Source: a virus. Taken from it: DNA of 45,111 nt. The DNA lies in IMG/VR virus record IMGVR_UViG_3300021379_000269, positions 1 through 45,111 of that record, one strand, 5' to 3'. Positions 6,528 through 12,465 of the stretch are shown one piece after another. Below the pieces are notes generated by a model. It searched no databases, was not told where the DNA came from, and saw nothing but the letters and a program-made list of their open reading frames with translations. Each line of letters starts with the position of its first letter. Positions within the stretch are counted from its first letter, which is position 1. Position numbers and translations under genes: made by a program.

Positions 6528-6974
6528 CTAATTTTTGTTAAATTTCAGACGATAAAATCGCCCGTCCTCAAAAAACTCAATAACACTATGAGAATACACT
6601 TCATATGTTTCTGAAGTATATGTAGTGTTATTAGAACATCTCTGTTCTTGACGATACCCTACAATGTTTCCATTTCGATTATCACCATGAGCATTACCCA
6701 ACAGTCCACCGATTACTGCACCAGCAGCACCATTGTTCTTTCCATTACCAACATTGTTTCCAATGATACCACCAATGATAGCACCACCAAGAATATCCCC
6801 TGTCTTGTCGTGTTTACCGTAGATAGGAACATCTACCATCTGACACACAGTTTCAGTATGTGGGATTTGTTTAGTAATTGATTTTGTGTAGTCTGTCACT
6901 TTAACATTCTCTGCCGCAAACACAGGGCCTGCAATTAGAGATGCAAGTGCTACACCAAACATCATCTTTTTCAT
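6528..6974 (-). CDS. Exported glycine-zipper protein
   Basis: A 148-residue protein with a classic signal peptide, MKKMMFGVALASLIAGPVFA, cleaved after AFA-type residues. A double glycine-zipper segment follows (ILGGAIIGGIIGNNVG, then GAAGAVIGGLLGNAHG), as in Rickettsia 17-kDa antigen or SlyB-like outer membrane proteins. There is no lipobox Cys. The C-terminal part is soluble (TSETYEVYSHSVIEFFEDGRF). It probably inserts in the periplasm or outer membrane, where it could block superinfection or alter the envelope; this is inference. AAGGAG precedes the ATG inside the end of the gene upstream. Confidence 0.8.
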   Translation of the reverse strand: MKKMMFGVALASLIAGPVFAAENVKVTDYTKSITKQIPHTETVCQMVDVPIYGKHDKTGDILGGAIIGGIIGNNVGNGKNNGAAGAVIGGLLGNAHGDNRNGNIVGYRQEQRCSNNTTYTSETYEVYSHSVIEFFEDGRFYRLKFNKN

Positions 6975-6976
6975 TT

Positions 6977-7129
6977 TTACTCCTTCACTTCCATAATAAA
7001 TTCACCACTTCCAAAAAGTTCAAACCCACCTTCACATTTTGTAATCTTCACATAGGTTTCTAGAACTTCACACATTAGTTTTGCGGCACCGATTGCCTCT
7101 TCTAAAGTTTCATAAATCACAATTTTCAT
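6977..7129 (-). CDS. 50-residue hypothetical protein
   Basis: Begins MKIVIYETLEEAIGAAKLMC and ends GSGEFIMEVKE. It looks like a small alpha/beta fold with two cysteines and no recognised family. It is the first gene after the promoter at 7155-7183. ATG 7129 has GAGG too close for a normal ribosome binding site; the in-frame GTG nine bases further on has better spacing and may be the real start. Confidence 0.65.
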   Translation of the reverse strand: MKIVIYETLEEAIGAAKLMCEVLETYVKITKCEGGFELFGSGEFIMEVKE

Positions 7130-7154
7130 TCCTCTTTCTCACACATTACTTCTT

Positions 7155-7183
7155 AATATACTACACCATTATCTACTTGTCAA
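7155..7183 (-). promoter_or_regulatory. Sigma70-like promoter
   Basis: TTGACA (7178-7183), 17-bp spacer, TATATT (7155-7160). The -35 box is coding sequence of the gene ending at 7173, whose stop lies in the spacer. The leader carries TGTGAGAAAGAGG. Confidence 0.7.
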
Positions 7184-7370
7184 GCGGAATTAGCGTTTTT
7201 TCGCCATTTTTTTCATCAGTCTTTACTTTGATGAAGTTATTCTTTTCTAACATATTTAAGGTTGCTTCGATAGCATCCTCTACTTTGACCCTTGAACCCT
7301 GCCATCTTCCAAAGTAGTAGAAAGCGGCAAGACACAATGTTGCAACAATTGAGTGCTCTATTGGTGTCAT
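7173..7370 (-). CDS. Small membrane protein
   Basis: A 65-residue protein beginning MTPIEHSIVATLCLAAFYYFGRWQG, with one likely transmembrane helix near residues 7-21. A charged cytoplasmic-type tail follows (VEDAIEATLNMLEKNNFIKVK). No function recognised. Its 3' end contains the -35 box for the next transcript. Confidence 0.7.
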   Translation of the reverse strand: MTPIEHSIVATLCLAAFYYFGRWQGSRVKVEDAIEATLNMLEKNNFIKVKTDEKNGEKTLIPLDK

Positions 7371-7377
7371 TTTTTGA

Positions 7378-7593
7378 TTACCTCTCTAGGATTACATAGT
7401 CACCAAAGTATTTATCGAATACTGACAGAAGGTTTTCATAGTCACCAGAAGTCATTTCAGTATTGATTTGGTCGTAATCCAAACCTAATTGTTTTGCAAA
7501 GTCTTTTGCATATCCCAAAAGGCAAAATGCATTACCTTGAGGCCCTGTTATATCTATAACGATTTCACTAGGCGGCAATTTCTTGCGTATCAT
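7378..7593 (-). CDS. Conserved phage protein, 71 residues
   Basis: The start is ATG 7593 because AAGGAG lies eight bases upstream. The product begins MIRKKLPPSEIVIDITGPQG, with NAFCLLGYAKDFAKQLGLD and MTSGDYENLLSVFDKYFGD. This compact fold is familiar from T4-like phages of marine hosts, but I know no function for it. It overlaps the EGASDEK-family gene upstream. Confidence 0.75.
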   Translation of the reverse strand: MIRKKLPPSEIVIDITGPQGNAFCLLGYAKDFAKQLGLDYDQINTEMTSGDYENLLSVFDKYFGDYVILER

Positions 7594-7762
7594 TTGCCAT
7601 CTCCTTTTCCATTTCATATTCAAATTTACGAACTATGTCCTTCTTTTCAATGAGAAGTTTTTCAACTGCCCACAGAGCAGCATACTTCTCATCAGAAGCA
7701 CCTTCGTTCATTGCAATCACAAGATTCTCAAGAACCTCAATATCACGAATCACATCATTCAT
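7568..7762 (-). CDS. EGASDEK-family small protein A
   Basis: A 64-residue protein from ATG 7762, which overlaps the preceding stop (TAATG). It contains LENLVIAMNEGASDEKYAALWAVEKLL. The same LEN-x-I-x-EGASDEK core occurs in the gene at 8714-8950, so the two are paralogues from an old duplication. Function unknown. Confidence 0.7.
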   Translation of the reverse strand: MNDVIRDIEVLENLVIAMNEGASDEKYAALWAVEKLLIEKKDIVRKFEYEMEKEMANDTQEIAA

Positions 7763-8304
7763 TATGCAGCATCCTTCCATTCTTTATAAGTTACAATATT
7801 TTCCAACTTCTTCACAAGTTCCCTACCATACTCTGTAAACAGAATATTGTAGTCATAAACCCAACCTTCCACATCTTGTATGTGGTAGAACTCTTGTCCA
7901 GCAGTCAACCAACGCAGTGCAGTTTCTTCATCACCAGCACCCAAGTCGATAGTTTTCTGAACAAGTTCTTTGAACTCTTCTACCTGTTCAGAGTAGAACT
8001 TCTGTTCCCTTTCATACTCTTCGTTAGCGACTTTACAAAGATGTTCATACTCCTCTTGGAGTTCTTCGTCAGTCATGTTGTCGAAATCATAATGACGACC
8101 TTTCACACCATATGCATCCTTGTGTGTTTCATACACAGACATTTCTAGCATATGACGATCATACTGAGCAGGAGTGGTAATACCATACTCTTTCCAGTGT
8201 TCCAGATCGGTAGTAATCATACCAGCCCAACTGCCTGGATTTGCATCAATCCACTCTTGGGTTTTGGCATTGATTGCCTCGATATGTTTAACTAAGTCAT
8301 TCAT
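7762..8304 (-). CDS. Hypothetical protein, 180 residues
   Basis: An acidic, largely helical protein starting MNDLVKHIEAINAKTQEWID. A long helical stretch EELQEEYEHLCKVANEEYER precedes EETALRWLTAGQEFYHIQDV. No domain recognised. It is first after a perfect consensus promoter (8334-8362), with leader element TGAGAAATGAGGTG before the ATG. Confidence 0.75.
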   Translation of the reverse strand: MNDLVKHIEAINAKTQEWIDANPGSWAGMITTDLEHWKEYGITTPAQYDRHMLEMSVYETHKDAYGVKGRHYDFDNMTDEELQEEYEHLCKVANEEYEREQKFYSEQVEEFKELVQKTIDLGAGDEETALRWLTAGQEFYHIQDVEGWVYDYNILFTEYGRELVKKLENIVTYKEWKDAA

Positions 8305-8310
8305 AATTTC

Positions 8311-8323
8311 ACCTCATTTCTCA
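8311..8323 (-). promoter_or_regulatory. Shared leader element before 8304
   Basis: The minus strand reads TGAGAAATGAGGT, nearly identical to the leader at 2731-2748, between the promoter and the ATG. The GAGG is the ribosome binding site. Confidence 0.5.
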
Positions 8324-8333
8324 CTATACTTAC

Positions 8334-8362
8334 ATTATATGTTATTAAAACAACAATGTCAA
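8334..8362 (-). promoter_or_regulatory. Consensus sigma70-like promoter
   Basis: TTGACA (8357-8362), 17-bp spacer, TATAAT (8334-8339), preceded by AAAAGTGC. The last eleven spacer bases match those at 2759-2787. Confidence 0.85.
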
Positions 8363-8377
8363 GCACTTTTGCCATTT

Positions 8378-8704
8378 TTATTCCACTCGATCATGGATAG
8401 GAACAGCACCATAAAAGTGATGTCCAAGCATCTCTTTTACCTTTTCACTGAACCGACTATCAGATGTTGCAGCATAGTTACCGCCCATCATAGTCATCTT
8501 ACCTTCTGCTTCCTCTGGAATAACCTTTACAGAAGAACCAAAACCAAAAGTCTGTTTTACCAACTTTGCGGCAGGATATTCATCACATGGGTCGAAAGGC
8601 CCATCCACATTTGTCAAACAAAGTCCTTTGATGTTCCTAGATGAAACACCACCGTTTGTGCAATCATACTTGCCGTTCTTATATACATTGACTAATAAAC
8701 CCAT
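8378..8704 (-). CDS. Conserved hypothetical protein, 108 residues
   Basis: Begins MGLLVNVYKNGKYDCTNGGV, with GPFDPCDEYPAAKLVKQTFG and a C-terminal MLGHHFYGAVPIHDRVE. It has the look of a small conserved phage protein of no known role. AGGAGAATATTATGGG covers its RBS and start, and an identical string precedes the next gene upstream at 8950. Confidence 0.7.
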   Translation of the reverse strand: MGLLVNVYKNGKYDCTNGGVSSRNIKGLCLTNVDGPFDPCDEYPAAKLVKQTFGFGSSVKVIPEEAEGKMTMMGGNYAATSDSRFSEKVKEMLGHHFYGAVPIHDRVE

Positions 8705-8713
8705 AATATTCTC

Positions 8714-8950
8714 CTAACTAATGTTCCACTTAACTTCAAGTTTACCTTTTTTCAGGCAGTCGGCAAGATACTCCATGTATCCAATACCCATTCGTTTCTC
8801 ATCAGAGGCACCCTCTGTGATATTGATGATAGCATTTTCAAGATTCTCAATCATTGACTTCTCTGCCTCACCAAAGTTCATTACGAACTGTCCGTCTGCA
8901 TTTTCAACAAACATCTTTTTCTCTTTCCAATCTTGGTAAAAATAACCCAT
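8714..8950 (-). CDS. EGASDEK-family small protein B
   Basis: A 78-residue protein beginning MGYFYQDWKEKKMFVENADG. Its C-terminal half contains IENLENAIINITEGASDEKR, the core shared with the gene at 7568-7762. Extra N-terminal residues distinguish this copy. Function unknown. Confidence 0.7.
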   Translation of the reverse strand: MGYFYQDWKEKKMFVENADGQFVMNFGEAEKSMIENLENAIINITEGASDEKRMGIGYMEYLADCLKKGKLEVKWNIS

Positions 8951-8960
8951 AATATTCTCC

Positions 8961-9218
8961 TTAGTTAATCCACTCTAGGCTGTTGTCTTTAAGAATGATG
9001 TCTCTAACTCTTTCTCTGTCAAGTGAGTCACCACCACCCCATGTCATTTCATCGTTTAGAGATGCAATGTATTTCTTAGTAGCATTCAAAACCATTCTGT
9101 TAGTCATACCTTTAATTGGGTAGATACCAGATTTTGCATTGTAGAATGAATCTACATATGAAACGAAATCACAGATTTCTGAAACGATTTCATCAACATT
9201 TGAAACGATTTGAGTCAT
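8961..9218 (-). CDS. Hypothetical protein, 85 residues
   Basis: Begins MTQIVSNVDEIVSEICDFVS, then GIYPIKGMTNRMVLNATKKY and a charged SLDRERVRDIILKDNSLEW end. It is the first gene after the promoter at 9249-9277. No family recognised. Confidence 0.7.
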   Translation of the reverse strand: MTQIVSNVDEIVSEICDFVSYVDSFYNAKSGIYPIKGMTNRMVLNATKKYIASLNDEMTWGGGDSLDRERVRDIILKDNSLEWIN

Positions 9219-9222
9219 AATT

Positions 9223-9237
9223 TATCCTTTCTCTCAA
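9223..9237 (-). promoter_or_regulatory. Shared leader element before 9218
   Basis: The minus strand reads TTGAGAGAAAGGATA. TTGAGAGA is an exact complement of UCUCUCAA in the candidate RNA loop at 2861-2884. AAGGA is the ribosome binding site. Confidence 0.5.
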
Positions 9238-9248
9238 TTTCTATATAC

Positions 9249-9277
9249 AGTATATGTTATCATAACAAGTTTGTCAA
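9249..9277 (-). promoter_or_regulatory. Sigma70-like promoter
   Basis: TTGACA (9272-9277), 17-bp spacer, TATACT (9249-9254), preceded by AAAAAGTGC. It belongs to the same family as 2759-2787 and 8334-8362. Confidence 0.8.
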
Positions 9278-9301
9278 GCACTTTTTACAAAAAAATGGCT
9301 T

Positions 9302-9325
9302 AAAAAAACCCTTGAAAATCAAGGG
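9302..9325 (-). terminator. Intrinsic terminator
   Basis: Stem CCCTTGA/TCAAGGG with a three-base loop, followed by seven T on the minus strand. It separates the operon ending at 9398 from the promoter at 9249-9277. Confidence 0.85.
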
Positions 9326-9332
9326 CTTTTTC

Positions 9333-9394
9333 GTCCCGATAGGGAATATATTACTATTTTTTAGATAAAAATGGGATTATAGTCCCGATTGGGG
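9333..9394 (-). repeat. Two diverged GTCCCGAT hairpin repeats
   Basis: On the plus strand GTCCCGATAGGG (9333-9344) and GTCCCGATTGGG (9382-9393) repeat 49 bases apart in the 3' untranslated region after the stop at 9398. Each can form a small CCC/GGG hairpin. They may protect or process the RNA end, or bind a protein. Nothing else is seen between 9326 and 9397. Confidence 0.45.
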
Positions 9395-9397
9395 TGA

Positions 9398-9553
9398 TTA
9401 TATTAGATAACCTTTTCGTTGGAGTTCTCTCTGTCTTCTCTCCAAATCTGCATGGTCAGTGGACTGGGCAAGATATGCCTCTTCCCGCCTGCGTTGTCTG
9501 GTGTAAGAATCCATGATGAACAAATCAGCAAAGAAAGTAAGGATACTTTTCAT
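9398..9553 (-). CDS. DUF3563-like small protein
   Basis: A 51-residue protein beginning MKSILTFFADLFIMDSYTRQ. The second half, REEAYLAQSTDHADLERRQREL, matches the EAYLxxSxDxxDLExRxRxL pattern I remember from DUF3563. The first half is hydrophobic and could bind a membrane. ATGA overlap with the gene upstream supports translation. Confidence 0.75.
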   Translation of the reverse strand: MKSILTFFADLFIMDSYTRQRRREEAYLAQSTDHADLERRQRELQRKGYLI

Positions 9554-9756
9554 TTCTTCTTTGCAACCTCTAGCATAAGGTGTTTTGCTTCTTCGTAGTA
9601 TCCCATCTGTGCAAGTTGACTTGCCGCACGAGAAGCACCCATAATTTCAAAAGTTGTAATTATCTTATCAAAAATTACGGATGATAGGTGAGCGATTTTG
9701 TCGCAAATCTCACAAGTCTCTTTGTAAGCAACTCTGAGTGTTAAACCAATAGACAT
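9550..9756 (-). CDS. Hypothetical protein, 68 residues
   Basis: The preferred start is ATG 9756, six bases after AAGGAG; ATG 9759 is also possible. The product begins MSIGLTLRVAYKETCEICDK and ends YYEEAKHLMLEVAKKK. A CEIC pair might bind metal or form a disulphide. No family recognised. Confidence 0.65.
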   Translation of the reverse strand: MSIGLTLRVAYKETCEICDKIAHLSSVIFDKIITTFEIMGASRAASQLAQMGYYEEAKHLMLEVAKKK

Positions 9757-9914
9757 CATATTCTCCTTTTTGTATGTGTGATGTATTCATAATATGCTAA
9801 AACATCTTCATCGTTAAGATGTTTCGTATCTTTGTGATACTCTGTTCTGATAAATCTTACAATATCAGTGTGTTTTGTTTTCGTTTGAAACAGTTTTGCA
9901 AACCATTTTGACAT
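9756..9914 (-). CDS. Small basic hypothetical protein
   Basis: A 52-residue frame starting MSKWFAKLFQTKTKHTDIV and ending YYEYITHTKRRI, coupled to the next gene by overlapping stop and start. No Shine-Dalgarno is obvious except GGAGTATG about ten bases upstream. Hypothetical. Confidence 0.6.
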   Translation of the reverse strand: MSKWFAKLFQTKTKHTDIVRFIRTEYHKDTKHLNDEDVLAYYEYITHTKRRI

Positions 9915-9930
9915 TTTATTTCATACTCCA

Positions 9931-9962
9931 TAAAAGACTAAAGGGATGCAAAAACATCCCTA
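9931..9962 (-). terminator. Terminator-like hairpin
   Basis: Stem AGGGATG/CATCCCT with a five-base loop, followed by TTAGTCTTTT, right after the stop of the 19-residue gene. The T-run is interrupted, so termination may be partial. Confidence 0.6.
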
Positions 9963-9963
9963 G

Positions 9964-10023
9964 TTAATTGTTTGATTTCGGGTCGCTCAAAGCTTCCCAT
10001 TCCTCATCTGTGTAAGGCCACAT
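9964..10023 (-). CDS. Tiny 19-residue peptide gene
   Basis: The frame starts MWPYTDEEWEALSD and has AAGGAG seven bases before the ATG. A terminator-like hairpin follows directly. Tiny acidic WPYT-type peptides occur in marine T4-like phages in my memory. The strong RBS and dedicated terminator make it credible. Function unknown. Confidence 0.6.
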   Translation of the reverse strand: MWPYTDEEWEALSDPKSNN

Positions 10024-10053
10024 TGTATTTCTCCTTCGGGGGATTTACACTTT

Positions 10054-10061
10054 TATTTATG
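10054..10061 (-). promoter_or_regulatory. Possible T4-type late promoter
   Basis: CATAAATA, one base off the T4 late box TATAAATA, about 31 bases before the 19-residue gene. The surrounding 10024-10128 gap holds only this box and a TTGCACTGCAA inverted repeat. Confidence 0.35.
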
Positions 10062-10128
10062 TCAGTAACACTGTCTTTTTTGTTGCACTGCAATGTTTTT
10101 TTGGCATAACTGCTTTTCCAAAATCGCA

Positions 10129-10692
10129 CTAATCCCAATTCTTGCGAATATTGGATTCTGGATTTATTGCCATATAACCATTACTGTTACCATAACATTT
10201 CAAGTGTGTGTAGATTTTATTTGGATTGTGTTCGTTTATTTTATCTGCCCACCATTCTATTGGTTTGACAGTGCAATGTGCATTCTCACCATTAGGTAGA
10301 ACTGCGATTGCAGGCCGTGTGCAGATTCCCAAGAATACAAACTTGTTTGCATGACTGAAGATATAGTCAAAGACTTCTGGAATAACTGACTCTGGAATAT
10401 GTTCCATTACATCAGTAGAATAGATACCATCAAAATTTTGTTCTGGTAACTTTTCAAACTCTGGAATGGATGGGTCATAAAGTGAAGGCATGAAACCCCA
10501 ATCATTATGAAGTCCCAACTTCTTGTATTGTTGTGCCTTTCCACATCCATAATCTAAAACACTTTTAGATTGTGTGTCAGCAATTAACTCAACAATATGT
10601 TTGTGTTGTGCTGGATAAGATACACCATCACCCCAACCAGAATTATGATATTGCTTATATTGTTCAACATATTTCTGTTTAATCTGTTCCAT
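10129..10692 (-). CDS. Class I SAM-dependent methyltransferase
   Basis: A 187-residue protein with SAM-binding motif I SVLDYGCGKAQQ (about 44-55), an acidic motif II region SLYDPSIPEF, and FDGIYSTDVMEHIPE (about 86-100), the usual motif IV/post-IV of small-molecule or RNA methyltransferases. The C-terminal part is unusual (ENAHCTVKPIEWWADKINEH). No DNA-specific SPPY motif is present. The substrate is unknown. Similar stand-alone methyltransferases are common in marine myoviruses. Confidence 0.8.
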   Translation of the reverse strand: MEQIKQKYVEQYKQYHNSGWGDGVSYPAQHKHIVELIADTQSKSVLDYGCGKAQQYKKLGLHNDWGFMPSLYDPSIPEFEKLPEQNFDGIYSTDVMEHIPESVIPEVFDYIFSHANKFVFLGICTRPAIAVLPNGENAHCTVKPIEWWADKINEHNPNKIYTHLKCYGNSNGYMAINPESNIRKNWD

Positions 10693-11017
10693 TATGTAAC
10701 CTCATAAAATATTCAGCATCTACAACAACAAGTGGTTTCTTGTTGTTTTTCTTCATCACAACAATTGGTTCATAATCTCCACTGTTGGATTCTGCTTGAG
10801 AATACGCTTCCCAAACATTAAGTTTTTCAACATTTTTACATTCAATGGAATATGGAAACTTCTCTCTTGCGGCTCGTGCCATAATCAAGTCTTCACCACC
10901 AGCACCCATAGAACGAGATTCGATGTCTTCTGGGTGAACATCTAGTTCTTCAACTAGTTTGTCTCTTACCCACTGTTGCAGTCTCCTGCCTTTCGCTTTT
11001 GCGCTTTGCGTCTTCAT
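10679..11017 (-). CDS. Predicted PD-(D/E)XK nuclease
   Basis: A 112-residue protein with the restriction-like nuclease core SMGAGGEDLIMARAAREKFP, then YSIECKNVEKLN. GED supplies the acidic residue and ECK the E-x-K metal site. The basic N-terminus (KAKGRRLQQWVRDKL) suits DNA binding. Size and pattern resemble phage Holliday-junction-resolvase-like nucleases. Its start lies inside the small gene at 10950-11105 in another frame. Confidence 0.7.
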   Translation of the reverse strand: MKTQSAKAKGRRLQQWVRDKLVEELDVHPEDIESRSMGAGGEDLIMARAAREKFPYSIECKNVEKLNVWEAYSQAESNSGDYEPIVVMKKNNKKPLVVVDAEYFMRLHNGTD

Positions 11018-11105
11018 TATTTTTCATCCCAAATATTCGATCCCAATTGGATTCAAATTGCTCACGATTATTTATAGGTCTTGGTTTACTACCCTTCCCA
11101 CTCAT
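10950..11105 (-). CDS. 51-residue protein overlapping both neighbours
   Basis: The frame starts MSGKGSKPRPINNREQFESN and continues WDRIFGMKNNEDAK. The NREQFESNWDRIF core recalls a short conserved protein of T4-like marine phages. It overlaps the zinc-ribbon gene by 17 bases and the nuclease gene by 68. GAAGAGG lies directly before the ATG. TATAAATA inside this gene (plus 11068-11075) looks like a late promoter but is explained by coding for PINN. Confidence 0.65.
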   Translation of the reverse strand: MSGKGSKPRPINNREQFESNWDRIFGMKNNEDAKRKSERQETATVGKRQTS

Positions 11106-11247
11106 CCTCTTCATCCTCTAAATCATCTTCTAGTGTAATTTCGGTTGCACAGAATGGACAGAACGATACTTTGTAGTATCGCTCTTCCATATCATGTTTT
11201 ATCTCAAAAGATGCTTCACAATCTTCACATTGTAATATTTTTCTCAT
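11089..11247 (-). CDS. Small zinc-ribbon protein
   Basis: A 52-residue protein from ATG 11247 (ATGA overlap with nrdB), beginning MRKILQCEDCEASFEIKHDM. Two CxxC pairs (CEDC and CPFC) about 30 residues apart form a zinc ribbon. The tail is strongly acidic (EDDLEDEEDEWEG). It is probably a nucleic-acid- or protein-binding adaptor. Its place directly after nrdB is conserved in related phages as far as I recall. Confidence 0.75.
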   Translation of the reverse strand: MRKILQCEDCEASFEIKHDMEERYYKVSFCPFCATEITLEDDLEDEEDEWEG

Positions 11248-12455
11248 GCCGCTTCTGTTTCGTATACATCGTCCCACTTTCCACTAAGTCCAGCAACCTC
11301 ATATTCGGTTACACGATTTTCAAAGAAGTTCGTATGGTCTGCACCATTAAGAACCCACTCAAGCCATGGTAGGGGATTGTCTTTTACTTTGTAGTTACCT
11401 TTTAGTCCTAGTTGAATCAACCTTCTGTCTGTTATATATCTAACATATTGTTTGACTTCTTTTTCTTCTAGTCCTTCAATATCACCAAGTTTATATGCAA
11501 GGTCGACAAATGCATCTTCAAGTTTAACTGCCTGTCTTGCCATCTCATAGATTGTTGCCTTGAACTCATCGTTCACAATCTTCGGATGTTCTGCACAATA
11601 TGCCTTAAAGAGTTTTGCAATACCTTCCACATGAATAGATTCGTCACGAATACTCCACTCAACAACTTTACCCATACCCTTCATCTTACCGAAACGCTGG
11701 AAGTTGAGAAGCATGACAAATGATGCAAAGAGAGCGATACCCTCATTCATCACAGACTTTGCCATCGCAAGTGCAAGTCCTTTGACTGTATTAGGATCAC
11801 TATCCATCATAAAGTCAATCTTGTCTGCCATCTCTGTGTATTCTAGAAACGCATGATATTCTGCATCAGATAGTCCAAGTGTTTCGTTTAGAAGTGCATA
11901 TGCACGCTGGTGAATCGCTTCTCTGTTTGCAAATGAACCAAGCATATTTCTTACTTCATTATTCTTAAACTTAGGAATAAGTTGGTCATAATAGTTCTGT
12001 CCAACTGCAACATCTGACTGTGTGAATAGTCTAAGTATGTTCGTAATATACTCTTTCTCAATTGCACTAACTTTACCAGACTTCCAATCAGCAACATCTT
12101 CAGACAAGTCAAGTTCATCTTCAATCCAGTGAACTTTCTCATGTCTTGTTGTGATTTCAACAGCCCAAGGATAGTGGAATGGTTTGTAGGTTTCTGAGAA
12201 AACCATCAACCCACCACCTTTTTTCTTTACAAACTGCTCTGATACTGCCATGAACTGGTCGTATGTGCCAATCAACTTATCGTCAATAAAGATTTGAGGA
12301 ACAGAACGAGCGCCTGGCACTTTTTGATAGAATGCCATTCTCTCTTCTTCATTATCTAGTTTATATTCTGTGAACTCATATCCATGATCGTTAAACCATT
12401 TCTTTGCTTTGTCACAAAATGGACAATGTGATTTACTGTAAATTTCTACTTTCAT
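11244..12455 (-). CDS. nrdB: Glutaredoxin-NrdB fusion, class I ribonucleotide reductase small subunit
   Basis: A 403-residue protein whose first ~75 residues are a glutaredoxin (MKVEIYSKSHCPFCDKAKKW, then SVPQIFIDDKLIGTYD with the cis-Pro). The rest is the NrdB radical subunit. Iron ligands are visible in EAIHQRAY (Glu, His and the radical Tyr), MNEGIALFASF and RDESIHVEGI. The start is ATG 12455, after GAGGAAG; an upstream in-frame ATG is ignored. Fusing the reductant to the subunit should help keep the phage enzyme reduced in a depleted host. It pairs with nrdA ten bases upstream. Confidence 0.93.
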   Translation of the reverse strand: MKVEIYSKSHCPFCDKAKKWFNDHGYEFTEYKLDNEEERMAFYQKVPGARSVPQIFIDDKLIGTYDQFMAVSEQFVKKKGGGLMVFSETYKPFHYPWAVEITTRHEKVHWIEDELDLSEDVADWKSGKVSAIEKEYITNILRLFTQSDVAVGQNYYDQLIPKFKNNEVRNMLGSFANREAIHQRAYALLNETLGLSDAEYHAFLEYTEMADKIDFMMDSDPNTVKGLALAMAKSVMNEGIALFASFVMLLNFQRFGKMKGMGKVVEWSIRDESIHVEGIAKLFKAYCAEHPKIVNDEFKATIYEMARQAVKLEDAFVDLAYKLGDIEGLEEKEVKQYVRYITDRRLIQLGLKGNYKVKDNPLPWLEWVLNGADHTNFFENRVTEYEVAGLSGKWDDVYETEAA

Positions 12456-12465
12456 TTCTCTTCCT

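Noticed and set aside
10059-10104. A 16-residue frame starting MPKKHCSATKK
   Set aside because: Weak ribosome site, no coupling to neighbours and no known relative. Left as noncoding.
11068-11075. Exact T4 late box TATAAATA
   Set aside because: It lies inside the small coding frame at 10950-11105, where it encodes Pro-Ile-Asn-Asn. It is also badly placed for the next genes, so it is probably chance.
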